This document shows positions 33,013 through 44,224 of a DNA stretch of 64,000 bases, piece after piece. Under the pieces are notes generated by a model. The model saw only the letters and a list, made by a program, of their open reading frames with translations, made no database searches and was not told the DNA's origin. The stretch covers positions 62,001 to 126,000 of the forward strand of contig JAEUBA010000008.1 in NCBI GenBank assembly GCA_018257865.1, given 5' to 3'. Origin of the DNA: Stereocaulon alpinum (lineage: Eukaryota; Ascomycota; Lecanoromycetes; Lecanorales; Stereocaulaceae). Every line of letters starts with the position of its first letter. Within the stretch, counting starts at the first letter, position 1. The position numbers were made by a program, and so were the translations under genes.

Positions 33013-36000
33013 TCATAATCTTAGTGCATCTAGTATTTTCTGCGCCATATTCTTGTACTGCCATGTCCCTCCTGCGACCTTTTTGAACTGGATACCATGC
33101 AGGTAGAACAACGGTACCTTGACGATGAATATCTCGAATTTGAGAACCATGTTCTCCCCAAGGTCGCTCTCCACATGCGTCGTCGTCTCCCCTGCTGCAA
33201 TCGCTGCTTGCGAAGGTCGCTCCCCACGCCGAGAAGCGTAAGCATTGTCGCTATTGTCTGAGTCATCAGAAGCGGTAAAGGAAGTATCAGGAGCGGGCTG
33301 TTTCTTCTTCCTCAGGACTGTTGGTGAGGGCTTTTCTTGCATCTCTTCGTTGCGGTCGCCGCTTCTGAAGCCGCCTGCAAAGCTAATGCGCCTCTTGTGG
33401 CTGGGTAGCGGCTCAGGGCTTGGAGGGCTAGCATCGCCCATACGATTCAGATCAATACTGGGTGCATGACGGCAGCTGAAGCCGCCTTTAATCTCGCTGT
33501 ATTGGACGCCTAATTGTTTCAAGACGCGAACAATGTCCATCCTGATGACGGCAAGGGGCTTGTTGCTCGTAGTAGAGACACTGAAGAGACCTTTGAGATA
33601 GACGGGTTTCATATTTTCGAGGCTTTTATTGGGGTTGTCAGCGCCCCCTGCTAGTTCCTGATCGGTCTCTTCGGGGACGTTGGCTTCGTGGCCACTGTAT
33701 GCTTCTTGTCTGCGTGTGCGTCTAGCTTGCATACTCTCCCGCCTACCTTGGCCGCCAAGGGATTTCGTCCGCGAAGTTGAATTACGAGCATTAGGATTAG
33801 CACTCTGGTCATTGGGAGCCTGCTCACTCGCTCTCGACTTGGGCCCGCTCATGCTAGACCGCTCAGATCCACTTGTGGGTGGTGGTTCCACCATTGGAAC
33901 CGCAGGATTGCCTTCAGATACGCCACGCCGAGACTGTCGCTTTCGATAGTCGGCAGAGTTGACGCTCGTTGACCGGTCAAGAGTACCCGTCCTCGACCTG
34001 GCTTCGAGAGCGCTTGTGGGAGTGAGCAGTTCAGCTTGATGAGGTGTGCTGCCTCCTGGATGCAGTAAGGGGGTTGGAGTAGGCTCCCTGTTGCGAGATC
34101 TCCGTACGCTGAAGCTCTTCCGTGGAGTTGTCGCAGGATCTGTTGGAGGCTGTAGCTGCACTGATGGGGTATGTTGAGAATCTGTCCTCGAATCCTTGGT
34201 CCGACGGGTGCTGAATCTCCGCAACAAGCCAATAGTAGTGCTCTCCTTCTTAGGTGGTTGCTGCTCCCAACCTGTTGGGGCCACGATAGCAGGGGTTGCT
34301 GGGTTGGGTGGAACATTGAGATTGACTTTCTTCATGCTTTCTGTCATATCGTCTTCGCCATGAGTTCTCGATCTGGCTCTCGCTCGCCCTCCCGACTTTT
34401 CACCTGGCATTTCGTATGCTGATGCGTTTGTATATGCTGCTTCGGGGGCTGGTAGGTCGGGAATCTTAAGCGGCTTCTCACCAGGAGAAATAGGCATGCT
34501 CAAAGCCCCGGGGTTAGCCTCTATGCGTTCTCTTTCTTGCTTTTCCCTGACTAGATAGTATATCGAAATAAGCGGACTGAAAGCGTTGACGGGGTCTGAC
34601 CCAAGCTGGACCGCTTCCGTTGACGAGTTCGGAAGGGTATCTCTGCTGTTGATAGAGCTTCGGCGCTTGTAGAAGTCGAATACGCCCCGTCTCTTCTCAC
34701 TCCCTACGGCATGGGCAGCTTGCTCTCGAGCGTTGTTCCTAACCGCATTCTGATAGTCTTCGGAGGTCAGCACTTTTGTGAGCTCGCGGGTAATAAAATC
34801 CGAAGGTCCAAAGTCAAATCCGGTCATCTTCTCGATGATCTGCGGATCTAGTGGTAATTGCAAGGGTTCTCGGTGTGGTAGGTAATTCTCTGGAGGGGCA
34901 TTGAAGCCTTTGGTGATCCAGGGGTGATTCATGATTTCGCCGAGGCTGGCTCGTTGTCTTGGATCTGTTACAAGCATCCTCGAAATTAGATTTTTACACT
35001 CTGTGAGGTCCGTCAGTAGCCGATCTAGACACCCTCTAATATATAGGGTTTACATACCTGGGGAAAGCCATGTCGGATAGTCCACCACCCCCTTTTTGAT
35101 CTTTGCGTGTAGTTGGGGCATACTTTGGTCATCAAAAGGGACCTTCCCACAAACTAGCACATATAGCACTATTCCAAAGCTCCAGATGTCGACTTCCGGG
35201 CCGGTGTACTGCCTAGCTTGCAACAATTCAGGCGCTGCAAAGTACAGGCTACCACAGAACGTCTTCAGATGGTTCTTCGGAGCAAACAGATTGCTCAATC
35301 CGAAGTCAATGATTTTGATGTCCCCAGTCTTGCTTATCAAGATATTTTCGATCTTTAGGTCCCTGTGTACGATGCTGTTCCGGTGACAGTAATCAAGAGC
35401 ACTGGCAATTTGCCGACCAAACTTCCTTGCCTGCTTCTCCTTCAACCTGCCGTGAGAGATAATATAGTCGAGCATCTGGCCTCCGTTGACATACTCGAAG
35501 AGCATGTACCAATGGTAGTTGGTGCGAACAACGTCTCGCATTGCGCAGACATACGGATGGTTGAGCAAAGTGACAATAGCTGCTTCTCTTGCGGTCCTGA
35601 TCTCTTTGGAGTGGTCTGCTCGTTCTCGATCTCTGTCGCTACGATGCTCATCTGTTGATTGGCGGGGTACAATCTTGACCGCTACCTGCTCTCCAGTCCC
35701 CAAATTCTTAGCCAGCTTTACTTTCCCCATGCTGCCTGCTCCTATCGTTTTGCCCAAAGACCATTCTCCAGTCTGCGCAGCTATTGTCGTCCGCCGCTTC
35801 GTTGATCCACCGCTCCCAGGGACGCCCGCATCAGTGTGCGTCCGGGCTACATTGGGGGTCTGTGCAGCGATGGGGCCATCAGTAGTGGACGCTCGTGAGC
35901 TGTTCCGTGCATGACCTGGCCTTGAAGAGGTTCGGCGCGAGTCTCGAGTAGACTCCGTTCGTTTGGGTGGCGGAGCAGTGTAATTCCCCTCTCGAGAGGA

Positions 36001-36264
36001 GCTTCGATATGAAGATGGGGGCCGTGCTACATTAGTAGTCTCGTAATCCCTGCGAGCTACACCAGCAAGCGATGCCTGCTGAGATGATGTTGGTCTAGCA
36101 TAGTCTTGCGAACTGGACCGCATTTGTCCACTGGGTGTCGTTGGAGGTTTAGCAACTGAGGAAGCCGTTCGTTGAGGTCGATCATTGGGAGGCGCGTTGT
36201 AAGATTGCTGTCGGCGAGAAGAGCTGCGAACTACAGCAGGAGATACTGTTGAGGCGGCAGACAT
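33013..36264 (-). CDS. kin1: Kin1/PAR-1/MARK-type serine/threonine kinase
   Basis: Polarity kinase; in fungi Kin1 acts at the cell cortex, septa and in exocytosis. Model: exons 35058-36264 and 33013-35000 with a 57-nt intron (1064 aa, the size of Kin1/Kin2). The kinase domain runs from about residue 165: IGAGSMGKVKLAKN (glycine loop), VAVKIV (catalytic Lys), HRDLKIENILIS (catalytic loop), IDFGLSNLF (activation-loop start) and FCGSLYFAAPELL. The intron splits the kinase tail; the junction reads DYPTWLSPECKNLISRMLVT. The middle is long, Ser/Arg-rich and variable. The C-terminus is a KA1 domain for acidic phospholipids (KFEIFIVKVPLFYLHGIQFK, then WQYKNMAQKILDALRL). It is head-to-head with the G-patch gene, 795 bp apart. 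Confidence 0.95.
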
Positions 36265-37059
36265 AGTCTTTGATGAAGCAAGGGGCGCTGTGGGTGGGCT
36301 TTGCGTGTCGAAAGTGGGGAGCCTTGAAGCCTACAGCCTCCAAGACCAGATGTTGTTATAGAGCCAATGAGCAATTATACGTATCCCAAACAAGTATTCA
36401 TGGGTCTGCTCAGTGAATTTCTCGGTGTGCGCAAAGACTTGGCCGGGTGGGAGGTTGACGTTGGCTGACGGAGCAGCTGGTACACAAAGGCCGTTCCCCT
36501 CCAGGACATAAGCGACCACACGTGGTATTGACTGCGCTTGGATATGATCTGATCACAGGGCAGATGATATCAGATCCTCTGTCTCAAAGGTGTATCAGGC
36601 GTTTCTCGAATGTGTCTGGCGTAATGTCGCGTGGAATGAAGGAGCCTAGAGGCCAACTCGGTCGAGAGTAATAGGTGCTGGTAAAGTTTCACCGAGATCA
36701 AGGAAACAAGGCCGACGGGTCGTAGACAGATGAGGAGAGAGTGACAGCTGTTTAGAGACCGAAAACGTTTCAATTGCTCCAATATCAGACCTTGCGTCCT
36801 TCGAGTAGACCTCAAACAAGTATCAAGATCCTCTCATGCAGTTTACTCTGCCTCATGCGGCTGGTGTAAGGCTAAAAGCGTTAATTTACCGTTGAACCCT
36901 GAGCTTCCAAACGCTCGCTAGTATCGATTTGGAAAGAACGTCGCCGTTGAACTTAGAGGTGGGATTCTCCAATGTGGAGCGATAATGTTAACAAGTAGGA
37001 ACGACATCTCAACCCCACAAGAAATTGAGTACTACTGAGCATGTCTGCTCTCAACCATT
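36265..37059. promoter_or_regulatory. Divergent promoter region, kin1 / G-patch gene
   Basis: 795 bp between two start codons, with no supported coding region. It holds the leaders and promoters of both genes. No specific site identified. Confidence 0.45.
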
Positions 37060-39343
37060 ATGGCCTCCAAGCGATCGCGTGCGACCTTCGAAGCAGACCT
37101 ACAAGCTCAACAATCCCCATACGTCATATACGGAACTCCACTACCACCCTTAGATCCAGAGACTCGCGATGATGGATCATACGTGCCGCTCTGGAAGCAG
37201 GAAGTCACTGATGAGCAAGGAAGGAAAAGGTTGCACGGCGCCTTTACTGGTGGCTTCAGTGCTGGGTAAGCCGAGATGAACATATTTGATCAAGACTAGG
37301 ACTCACGGCGGGTTTAGATACTTCAATACCGTCGGATCGAAAGAAGGATGGACACCCTCGACCTTTGTCTCGTCACGATCGAACCGGAAGAAGGATGCTG
37401 CTCCCGTCCAGCAAAAGCCAGAGGACTTTATGGACGAGGAAGATTTAGCTGAGGCTGAGGAGGCTAAGAAGCTACAGACAGCGGACTCTTTTGCAGGGCT
37501 AGGAGCTACGACTGAGGAAAGACTGCAACATGATTCTTTTATGGATGTTTTCAAGACTACTGGAGAGACGATGGGCGTGAAGCTACTGAAGAAGATGGGT
37601 TGGCGCGAGGGGCAGGGAGTGGGACCCAAAGTTAGGAGAAAGGCACGACTCGAGGAGGAACCAGATATAGATGCTGAAGGGGGCCAGCTGACCCATCTTT
37701 TTGCGCCGGATAATTCAAGTATGATATCATTTGTCAAAAAAACCGATCGGAAAGGTCTGGGCTTTGATGGTGAAGGCAGACTTTCAGAAGTTCAACCTAC
37801 CACAAATGGTTCTAAATCTGACGACGACGAGAATAATGGAGATAATGGTTTCCAAGCCCTCACGAATTCCTCTAAGGCTAAGAAGAAGACAGAGCGTAAA
37901 GGAGGTTTCGGCGTTGGGATTCTCAATGATAACGGCTCCGACGACGAAGACCCATACCACATGGGTCCACAAATCTCTTACAACCGTATCATAGGAGGTG
38001 ACAAGAAGAAAAAGAAAAAGCTTGAATCAGGCAGGTCATCAGCAAACCCTCTGCTCAACAGCAAGCCAGTTTTTATTTCTAAGAAAGCCGGCGCTGCGAA
38101 AGGCGCTTTCAAATCCCGTAGATGCCATGACGGCCGCCTTCCTCTGGACGGCTTCGTCTTATCTAGTGATCAGGATCCCCTGTCGTCAATACTCTCCCAA
38201 GATGGAAAGTATCCTCCTCCCACTATACCACCGGACTGGAAGTCTGCCAAAGCACCCTCTAATCCCTCTGCTTCACCCTCGACACAGCCTTATCAGTCTT
38301 CTGCCGCTGTCGCAGCTGCTTCGAAGCTCTCCCCGAAGTCTCGTGCTGCTCTTCTGGGCGAAACTCAACTTCCCGGCAAATCTGTATTCGACTTTCTAAC
38401 GCCTAATGCCCGCAACCGTATTGCCTCTGCAACCAATAAATCCAATCTACCTCCAGCGCTGGGTGAAGCCTCGAGCTCTACGTCATCACAACCCAAAACA
38501 CTCCAATCCCTCGTGCCTAATTTGGACAGTGATACTGCTATGAAAGCCCTGGGAAGAGGCACCGCGGGCTGGATGCCATACTCTGAGGATCCCGCAAAAC
38601 GAGCCCGCTATCGTAGCTTTCTTGAAGTTCGTGCGGGCCTACGCCCAGAAGGCACACTACCAGATCGAATACCGGGTAGCAGTAATGATGACTGGGTTGA
38701 AGAGATGAACGAATTCGCCAACGCAGCTCAGATTTTCAAGCCCATGACTGGCATAATGGCAACACGGTTTACGACATCTTCGTCAGGGCCGCAATTTGCA
38801 TCCGAAACCGTCAAGCTAGACGGTACCAATGACTCTAGTGGAGAGCCGCAGCTCCTCACCAAACCTGCCGGTAAAACGAAGACTCCAGCCGAGGAAGCTG
38901 CTGCTGTTGGCATGTATGGTCCCCTTACTCGCTCTGTGGAGAACTTCTACCCTACACGATTGTTGTGTAAGCGCTTCAACGTTCAGCCGCCTTCACATGT
39001 ACAAGTCGATCCGGGAGGAGCGCCCCCCGGATCCGATATAGGACAGAATGCTGGTGCTGGAGGCACGCCCCAAACCCACTCGAATGCATTGCCTCAGAAG
39101 AGGCTGGAGCTAGTTGGTAAAAAGGACATGGATGAGCTACGCATGAGCGGTGGTGGAATGAGGACCTTCCAGCACATTCCAGGGGCCGAGGTTGGGGGTG
39201 AAGATGCTCATGATGAATTAGTTTCGCAGGCCGAGGCAGAAACAACTATAATAGATCCAGAGCGAAACGAAGCTCTCGAAAAAGAGAGGCCCGGGGACGC
39301 TGTCTTCAAAGCCATATTCGGCAGTGATAGTGAAGATGACTAG
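37060..39343 (+). CDS. G-patch protein of the GPATCH1/TGH type
   Basis: Nuclear RNA-processing protein; relatives (human GPATCH1, plant TOUGH) associate with the spliceosome and often activate DEAH helicases through the G-patch. Model: exons 37060-37265 and 37318-39343 with a 52-nt GT-AG intron (743 aa). The N-terminal block fits the family (YVIYGTPLPPLDPETRDDGS, then LHGAFTGGFSAG joined to YFNTVGSKEGWTPSTFVSSR across the intron). The G-patch is at about residues 150-195: GETMGVKLLKKMGWREGQGV followed by GPKVRRK. A second conserved region near residue 465 (PAKRARYRSFLEVRAGL) matches the PxKxxRYxxFL block of this family. The C-terminus is acidic with a DSEDD end. It is tail-to-tail with the amidohydrolase, 447 bp apart. 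Confidence 0.9.
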
Positions 39344-39790
39344 ATCCCGAAGTCGGCTATTTTTTGTTACAAGGGGATTCTACTCAATATAATTATTTGC
39401 CATCGTCATCCTTTTAGTTACAAGGGAACAGCTTCCACTGACAAACCCATCGAAATAATCGGATCCAGCCCCTTTACTGGGGAATGTAACGGCATCATAT
39501 CTTGTACTTCAGCATACTCCTTCGAGGTTCGTGATTTCAGCTAACGTCTTGAGCGCTTAAACTTATCTTCTGGCTAAAGTGAGAATGAACCATCGATGCT
39601 TATGACGCCGCACACAGATAGTGTGAGCGAGAAGACCATAGGCTGTGAAGTAAATTGAGGGAAAAGGTCGATTGGTGCATCCATGGGAGGCATCGTAGAG
39701 GTATTCCCCTGTTCTCTGCTCTGTCCTCGACAATTGCACGTCACAGAAAGGCGTCGAGCAAATCCTCCCCCTAGCACTCAAGCAACAACA
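39344..39790. other. Intergenic between convergent G-patch and amidohydrolase genes
   Basis: 3' flanks of both genes; only short frames seen. Confidence 0.5.
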
Positions 39791-40762
39791 TTACTCCACA
39801 TCCCACAACACTCTCGCATTCCCCCTAAAAAGCCTCTCCCAAACCCCCTCATCCCCCCCACACCACTCCCCACACCTCTCAACAAACGGCCCAACATCCA
39901 CCCCCTCGAACCGCGTATGCGGCCAATCAGACGCAAAAACCACCCCCCTACCGTCCCTAACCCGTAACAACTCCTTCGTAACGAACTCCAAGTCCCTGAA
40001 TTCTGGATCCTTCGATAGGCGATAGGGAGCTGAGATCTTGACGTACGCGAGCGGCGATTGCATCATCTTGAGGAGCGAATGCCATCCGGGTAGTTGGGAG
40101 AGGGAAGTGGGGTCTAGGATTGGGGGAGAGCCGTAGTGATCGAGAACGATTTTTATGTTGAGAGAGAGGAGGAGGGGGGCGATGTGTTCTATGTCGGAGA
40201 GATCGATGTAGAGCTGTAATACCCAGTTCTTCATCATCCGCACGGGCTCCGCATGCTCCTCAATAAGGCGAATCAAGTCATCCTTGGAGAGTTTCCTGCC
40301 TACGGATTTCAGATTGAGGCGTATACCACGGACGCCGAGGGTGTGCCATTCGGAAAGCGTCTCGTGAGTGGTTTCTGTGGGATCGATTACGACTACGCCG
40401 CGGGCGTGGGAGGGGCCAATTGTTTTTAGAGCGTGGAGGAGACAGGAGTTGTCGGTGCCGTAGGTGGAGGGTTGGACGAAGACTAGGTTTGGGAGGTTGA
40501 GGTGAGCGGCGTTGGTTAAGGCGGAGGGGAGGAGTGCGGTGTGCGGGGTGTACGTTGCGGTTGAGGAGATGGGGAAGTTAGTGGGGTCTGTGATGTGGAT
40601 GTGGCTGTCCCAGGCGTCGTTGGGGACAGTAGATGTCATTGTAGAGATGTGGCGGCGGGGCTGGCGTTGATAGACTTGGATGGAGAAGATGGCTCTAGTG
40701 CTAAGTCTACTAGATAAAGAGAGGGGATGTCTAGAGATTGTATGCAACATGGTTATAAACAT
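39791..40762 (-). CDS. Metal-dependent amidohydrolase, PDC-hydrolase-like TIM barrel
   Basis: Single-exon 323-residue protein of the amidohydrolase-2 family, related to 2-pyrone-4,6-dicarboxylate lactonase. The domain opens with WDSHIHITDP (metal-binding HxH at strand 1), continues with VRGIRLNLKS and IVLDHYGSPP, and has ASDWPHTRFEG near the end, the GSDWPHT-type catalytic strand of the group. It probably opens a lactone or hydrolyses a small cyclic substrate; the substrate is unknown. The first 41 residues are rich in Arg, Ser and hydrophobics without acidic residues, like a mitochondrial targeting peptide. A second in-frame ATG (40639) sits just before the conserved domain. Starting there would give a cytosolic protein of 282 aa. 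Confidence 0.82.
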   Translation of the reverse strand: MFITMLHTISRHPLSLSSRLSTRAIFSIQVYQRQPRRHISTMTSTVPNDAWDSHIHITDPTNFPISSTATYTPHTALLPSALTNAAHLNLPNLVFVQPSTYGTDNSCLLHALKTIGPSHARGVVVIDPTETTHETLSEWHTLGVRGIRLNLKSVGRKLSKDDLIRLIEEHAEPVRMMKNWVLQLYIDLSDIEHIAPLLLSLNIKIVLDHYGSPPILDPTSLSQLPGWHSLLKMMQSPLAYVKISAPYRLSKDPEFRDLEFVTKELLRVRDGRGVVFASDWPHTRFEGVDVGPFVERCGEWCGGDEGVWERLFRGNARVLWDVE

Positions 40763-41403
40763 AGCGGGTTGTCCAACTCTGAGACTAGGTGTACTAGGTT
40801 ATAGGGAACATTTTCTGAGAAGGAGAGATTATGCAACAGACCAGGAGAGGTTTGATACTCACTGCTGGCCTTTACTTTGTATCCTGTATCAGGCAAGTAC
40901 CGCTGAGAGGGCAATGGGACGTTAGACAATCTCTTTACTTGAAAAGCACTGAGACTATCTGCTGAAGGTTTCTATCGGAAGTCTGCCGAACAGGGACTCG
41001 ATTGACCGGCATCTGCGTATGACACTTGTGTCGTCATATCAGTTTGATAAAACGATGGCAATGTCAGTTATTTAATGAGGGTAGCTGAAAAGTTGAGAAT
41101 GTATGATCCAAGACGCTATACCTATCTGGGCTAGCGAGCCGTCATCCTGTCACATCCGTGACACCCCTGTGATATGCCAAGGATCTAGTGCATCACACCC
41201 AGAACAAGCCTCACCTAGAAACCCTGCGTTTTTGTATGCAACTACACCACCTCCCAAGACTTGAATGTTGCAATTGAATTGATGTAGCTCGCCTTGATGT
41301 ACTAAGTGGCCCATCTAAAAGCGCAATTGCTTTATCTGCTCAAACCACGCAAGCACTACCAATGACCTAAAACCACACCACGGGAACCGGCCCCATATTC
41401 AAG
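40763..41403. other. Divergent region upstream of the Whi2-like gene
   Basis: Between the amidohydrolase start and the first clear exon of the Whi2-like gene. It may contain the missing first exon of the latter. One candidate is 41103-41233, which starts with ATG, ends at a GTATGC donor and leaves the right phase for an acceptor at 41402-41403, but this is speculative. Confidence 0.4.
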
Positions 41404-43061
41404 GAACACCATCAAATTGTCGGTGACACGAGACTCCAGCGACGGTTCGTCCGTTTCCGACAAGGTATCCTTCAAAGCGTCAGTGACTCCCTGCGACGAC
41501 GCTGAACCTCCCTATACCGAGTCAGCGGAAGATCCGCCTCCACCACCTTCTCCATCCTTTCCGTCCGCCGCTCCACCGCCCTTTTCGTCCCTCTATTTCC
41601 CACCAGCACATTCTCCAGATCGATTCAGAGCGGCTGTTACCGAGCCTGATAGTGATCCACCTCCTGCATTCTGCCCGGCGAACTCAGCGGGAGCTGTTGT
41701 TACTGGTCAAGCGAGCGTTGCAGAGGCTGAGACTAAGGCTGCGCTTCCGGCCGATAATAAGGGAGAATCTTCGAAGAGCGCGGAAGAAGAAGAAGCTCCA
41801 CCTCCTTATACTGAGGGATCGAGCCCACTTGACTCGTTTACGTACGTAATGGCTGCGGCAGGCGGCGCCGCGAGTATCATTACTCAGGTGCAGCAGGGTG
41901 GTCCCGCGCCAGTGAATACTTTGGCAGGTAGGGACAATACAGACATAAGACGACAAGGATCTTACTGAAAATATCGATCTACAGATGTTGGCGCAGACGA
42001 GCACATTACATTGGACCTGAGGTATTCTTCAACATTAAAGCTGCCTCTACATTGACTGACCTTGTTCAACAGAGGGACTCGCTTCACGCTTTCACGAGAT
42101 GAGCTTCTCACTCTACCAGAATTCGTTCTCCTATCCCTCTTCCCCAATGGCCTCCTACCAGACGGACACATGAACTCCTTCCATGAAGGAGACGTCTACC
42201 CTGTAGATGTATGTCTTCCCACCTGTTCTCGGAAGCTCTGAGCTGCACCAGATCTGACAATTTGTCTAGTATGATCCGCAGTCCCTCCAATACATGCTCG
42301 AATTCTTCCGCACAGTCGCCCAAACCATCCCATCAGGCTCACCATCTCCAAGCGGCTCGCCATCAGATGCTGGGGGCACATCTACAGACCCTTCGTCCAA
42401 CTCCGCGCGAGATATGTTACAGGACCGAGCCGGCATCATCGTATTACGCGAAGATCTAGACTTCTACGCTATACCCCCAAAAGCAGAGATTGACCAGACG
42501 GAGATGATTGAAGTCAAAAGAGCGGCAGGGAGAGCACTATTGAAGCAAGACGGTATCTTCTCCGGGTTGAGAAGGAGCGAAGAAACTGGCACGACAGAGC
42601 AGCATTTAATTGAGATGCTGACTGCGGGGTATGTACCTCGTTATTCCAAAACCTGTTTCGGGTAGAAGCATCAACCAATGGCACCTTTGCTAACCTGCAT
42701 TGTTCTCTTTAGCGGCTTCAACAACGACGACCGCTGGGGCCACCGAGCCGGTGAACCTAACAAAGCCGTCATCTGCAGCTTAGCCCTTGCCCGCCTCCGA
42801 ACCGATATCAAAGGCAGCGAAACCCTTGCAAATAGCAACGCGGTGGGTATGGCGCAGAAGCTCTTACTTTTCTGGAGGAAACCTGCAAGGAGATGTTGGT
42901 GGGAGGGTGTGGAGCTTGATAATGTTGATGGGATAGATGGGAAGCTGAAGGTTTGGATACGGAGGGTTTGGACGCTTGAGATGGTAAGTACCGTTATCCC
43001 TGAGGATTAAAGCTTTTTACTGACATGTTTGATTTTGCAGAGCGTAATAGGACTACGATGA
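41404..43061 (+). CDS. Whi2-like BTB/POZ (KCTD-type) stress-response protein, 5' end unresolved
   Basis: Fungal Whi2 proteins carry a BTB/POZ fold, dampen Ras/TOR signalling and help the general stress response by engaging Psr-type phosphatases. Visible exons are about 41404-41927, 41985-42021, 42073-42208, 42270-42628, 42713-42983 and 43041-43061, all joined by GT-AG introns. The first 170 residues are Pro/Ser-rich. The BTB region is built over three exons (TRFTLSRDELLTLPEFVLLS, LFPNGLLPDG, then YDPQSLQYMLEFFRTV). The last exon codes only SVIGLR and the stop. There is no in-frame ATG at the 5' end: the frame meets a TGA at 41363 and the first in-frame ATG lies deep in the protein. An upstream exon is therefore needed. 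Composition flips to G/T-rich near 42845. Confidence 0.8.
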
Positions 43062-43493
43062 TGCTGCGCATCCGTCGGGCTATAGGTCTAGATTGTGGTT
43101 GGGAAGTGTACATGGGCGAAAGAGCATTGTTGCGCGACCAAATACCCTTCATGAGCGAGAGTAAAGTATCCTGCTGGCATTTTTGGAGGTGTCCTTTCCA
43201 TAAAAGAAATATATGTTTACTTCGTTAAAACTCTAATCGCGCTTCTAAAACTCCCCAAGAAGAAATCTCCATGTTCTAGCTATCCACGCTCTCATTGCAG
43301 GGCTCGAGTTGATAAGCGGAGCGTCTTTGTAGAAGGAAACTGTCTAGCTCAGGGATCAGTATGGGGATGGATCGTTTCCAGTAACCCTTAGGACAGAGGT
43401 TGTTGGGGCAAGCTTGGCCGTCGTAGCTGTACAAAGGGGAGAAAATCCGATATCCTGAGGAATCTATAAGCATCAAGTAAATCCAACCACTAC
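43062..43493. other. Intergenic, 3' flanks
   Basis: Between the Whi2-like stop codon and the stop of the small minus-strand ORF. No feature recognised. Confidence 0.5.
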
Positions 43494-43820
43494 CTAGCCT
43501 AGTGATTCACGGAAGCGAATACGTGATAAGGTCTCCTCCATCGCACGACCTTGTTGGGATTCCTCCATCGATTGTACTCTGACGTTCCATTTCTGCTGTA
43601 CGAAAGACTCAAATTGAGCATCGGATAGAGCTGCTGGATCGATCCCAGCGTCTTTTAGCATGGCATCTGCTGAAATGCGTTTCTCCTCGTCGGGAAACGG
43701 GTACGATTGTGAATGTCGAGTATGTTTATGTTTGCGCTTATCTGGGCACTTCTGTCCACCAGAGCGGTGCACGGAACTCAATATCCCGAGGCACTCTTTG
43801 CATTGCTTTCTTGGAGACAT
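43494..43820 (-). CDS. Small hypothetical protein with Cys motif and GIDP-QFESF segment
   Basis: A 108-residue frame from ATG. It opens with MSPRKQCKECLG, and another Cys (GQKCPDKRKHKH) follows in a basic region, so a small zinc-binding element is possible. The second half contains DAGIDPAALSDAQFESFVQQ, which is clearly similar to HGINPENLSPSQFESFQRQN in the upstream open frame at 43862-44224. This internal likeness argues that both are translated. I do not recognise the family. It may be a separate gene or the last exon of a longer transcript that includes the upstream frame; no simple in-frame intron joins them. Confidence 0.45.
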   Translation of the reverse strand: MSPRKQCKECLGILSSVHRSGGQKCPDKRKHKHTRHSQSYPFPDEEKRISADAMLKDAGIDPAALSDAQFESFVQQKWNVRVQSMEESQQGRAMEETLSRIRFRESLG

Positions 43821-43861
43821 CAACTGCGTCTGATAACTTAGTCTTGTAGTACAGTGCCGCC

Positions 43862-44224
43862 TCAAGCTTTCCTGTTTGACGTACTCTGCTTGGCCTTGTC
43901 CTTCGCAACATTCGCTGCATAGATTTGCATGGACTTCTGCTGCACTTTGAGGTTCTGCCGCTGAAAGGACTCAAATTGGGATGGAGAAAGATTCTCAGGA
44001 TTGATGCCATGCTTTATCAGTAGATCCCGAACATTCAAGGCAGCATCTGGTTCACCCGTCGGTTTTCCGGACACTCTAGCTTCAATACCATCGTTGTGTT
44101 CGAGTTCGCTGCCGTTAGCACCTGCAACCCTTCGTTTGGGTAGTTCTGGCCGCCAGGATGGAGGGGCTGCGATGTCTTCGTCTCCGTCAGCTTCATTATC
44201 AGCTTGAACTCTTGCGCACTGCAT
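43862..44224 (-). CDS. Open frame with GINP-QFESF segment, overlapping the Pex20 3' end
   Basis: A 120-residue frame beginning with an ATG that lies in the likely last intron of pex20. It runs through AAPPSWRPELPKRR, then DLLIKHGINPENLSPSQFES, then a helical tail. It shares a repeat-like segment with the downstream small ORF (43494-43820). Its first part overlaps, in another frame, the stretch that would code the Pex20 tail (PLHPGGQNYP). It could be an alternative last exon of pex20, reached from a GTCAGT donor in phase 0, or an independent small gene. See the finding on dual frames. Confidence 0.35.
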   Translation of the reverse strand: MQCARVQADNEADGDEDIAAPPSWRPELPKRRVAGANGSELEHNDGIEARVSGKPTGEPDAALNVRDLLIKHGINPENLSPSQFESFQRQNLKVQQKSMQIYAANVAKDKAKQSTSNRKA

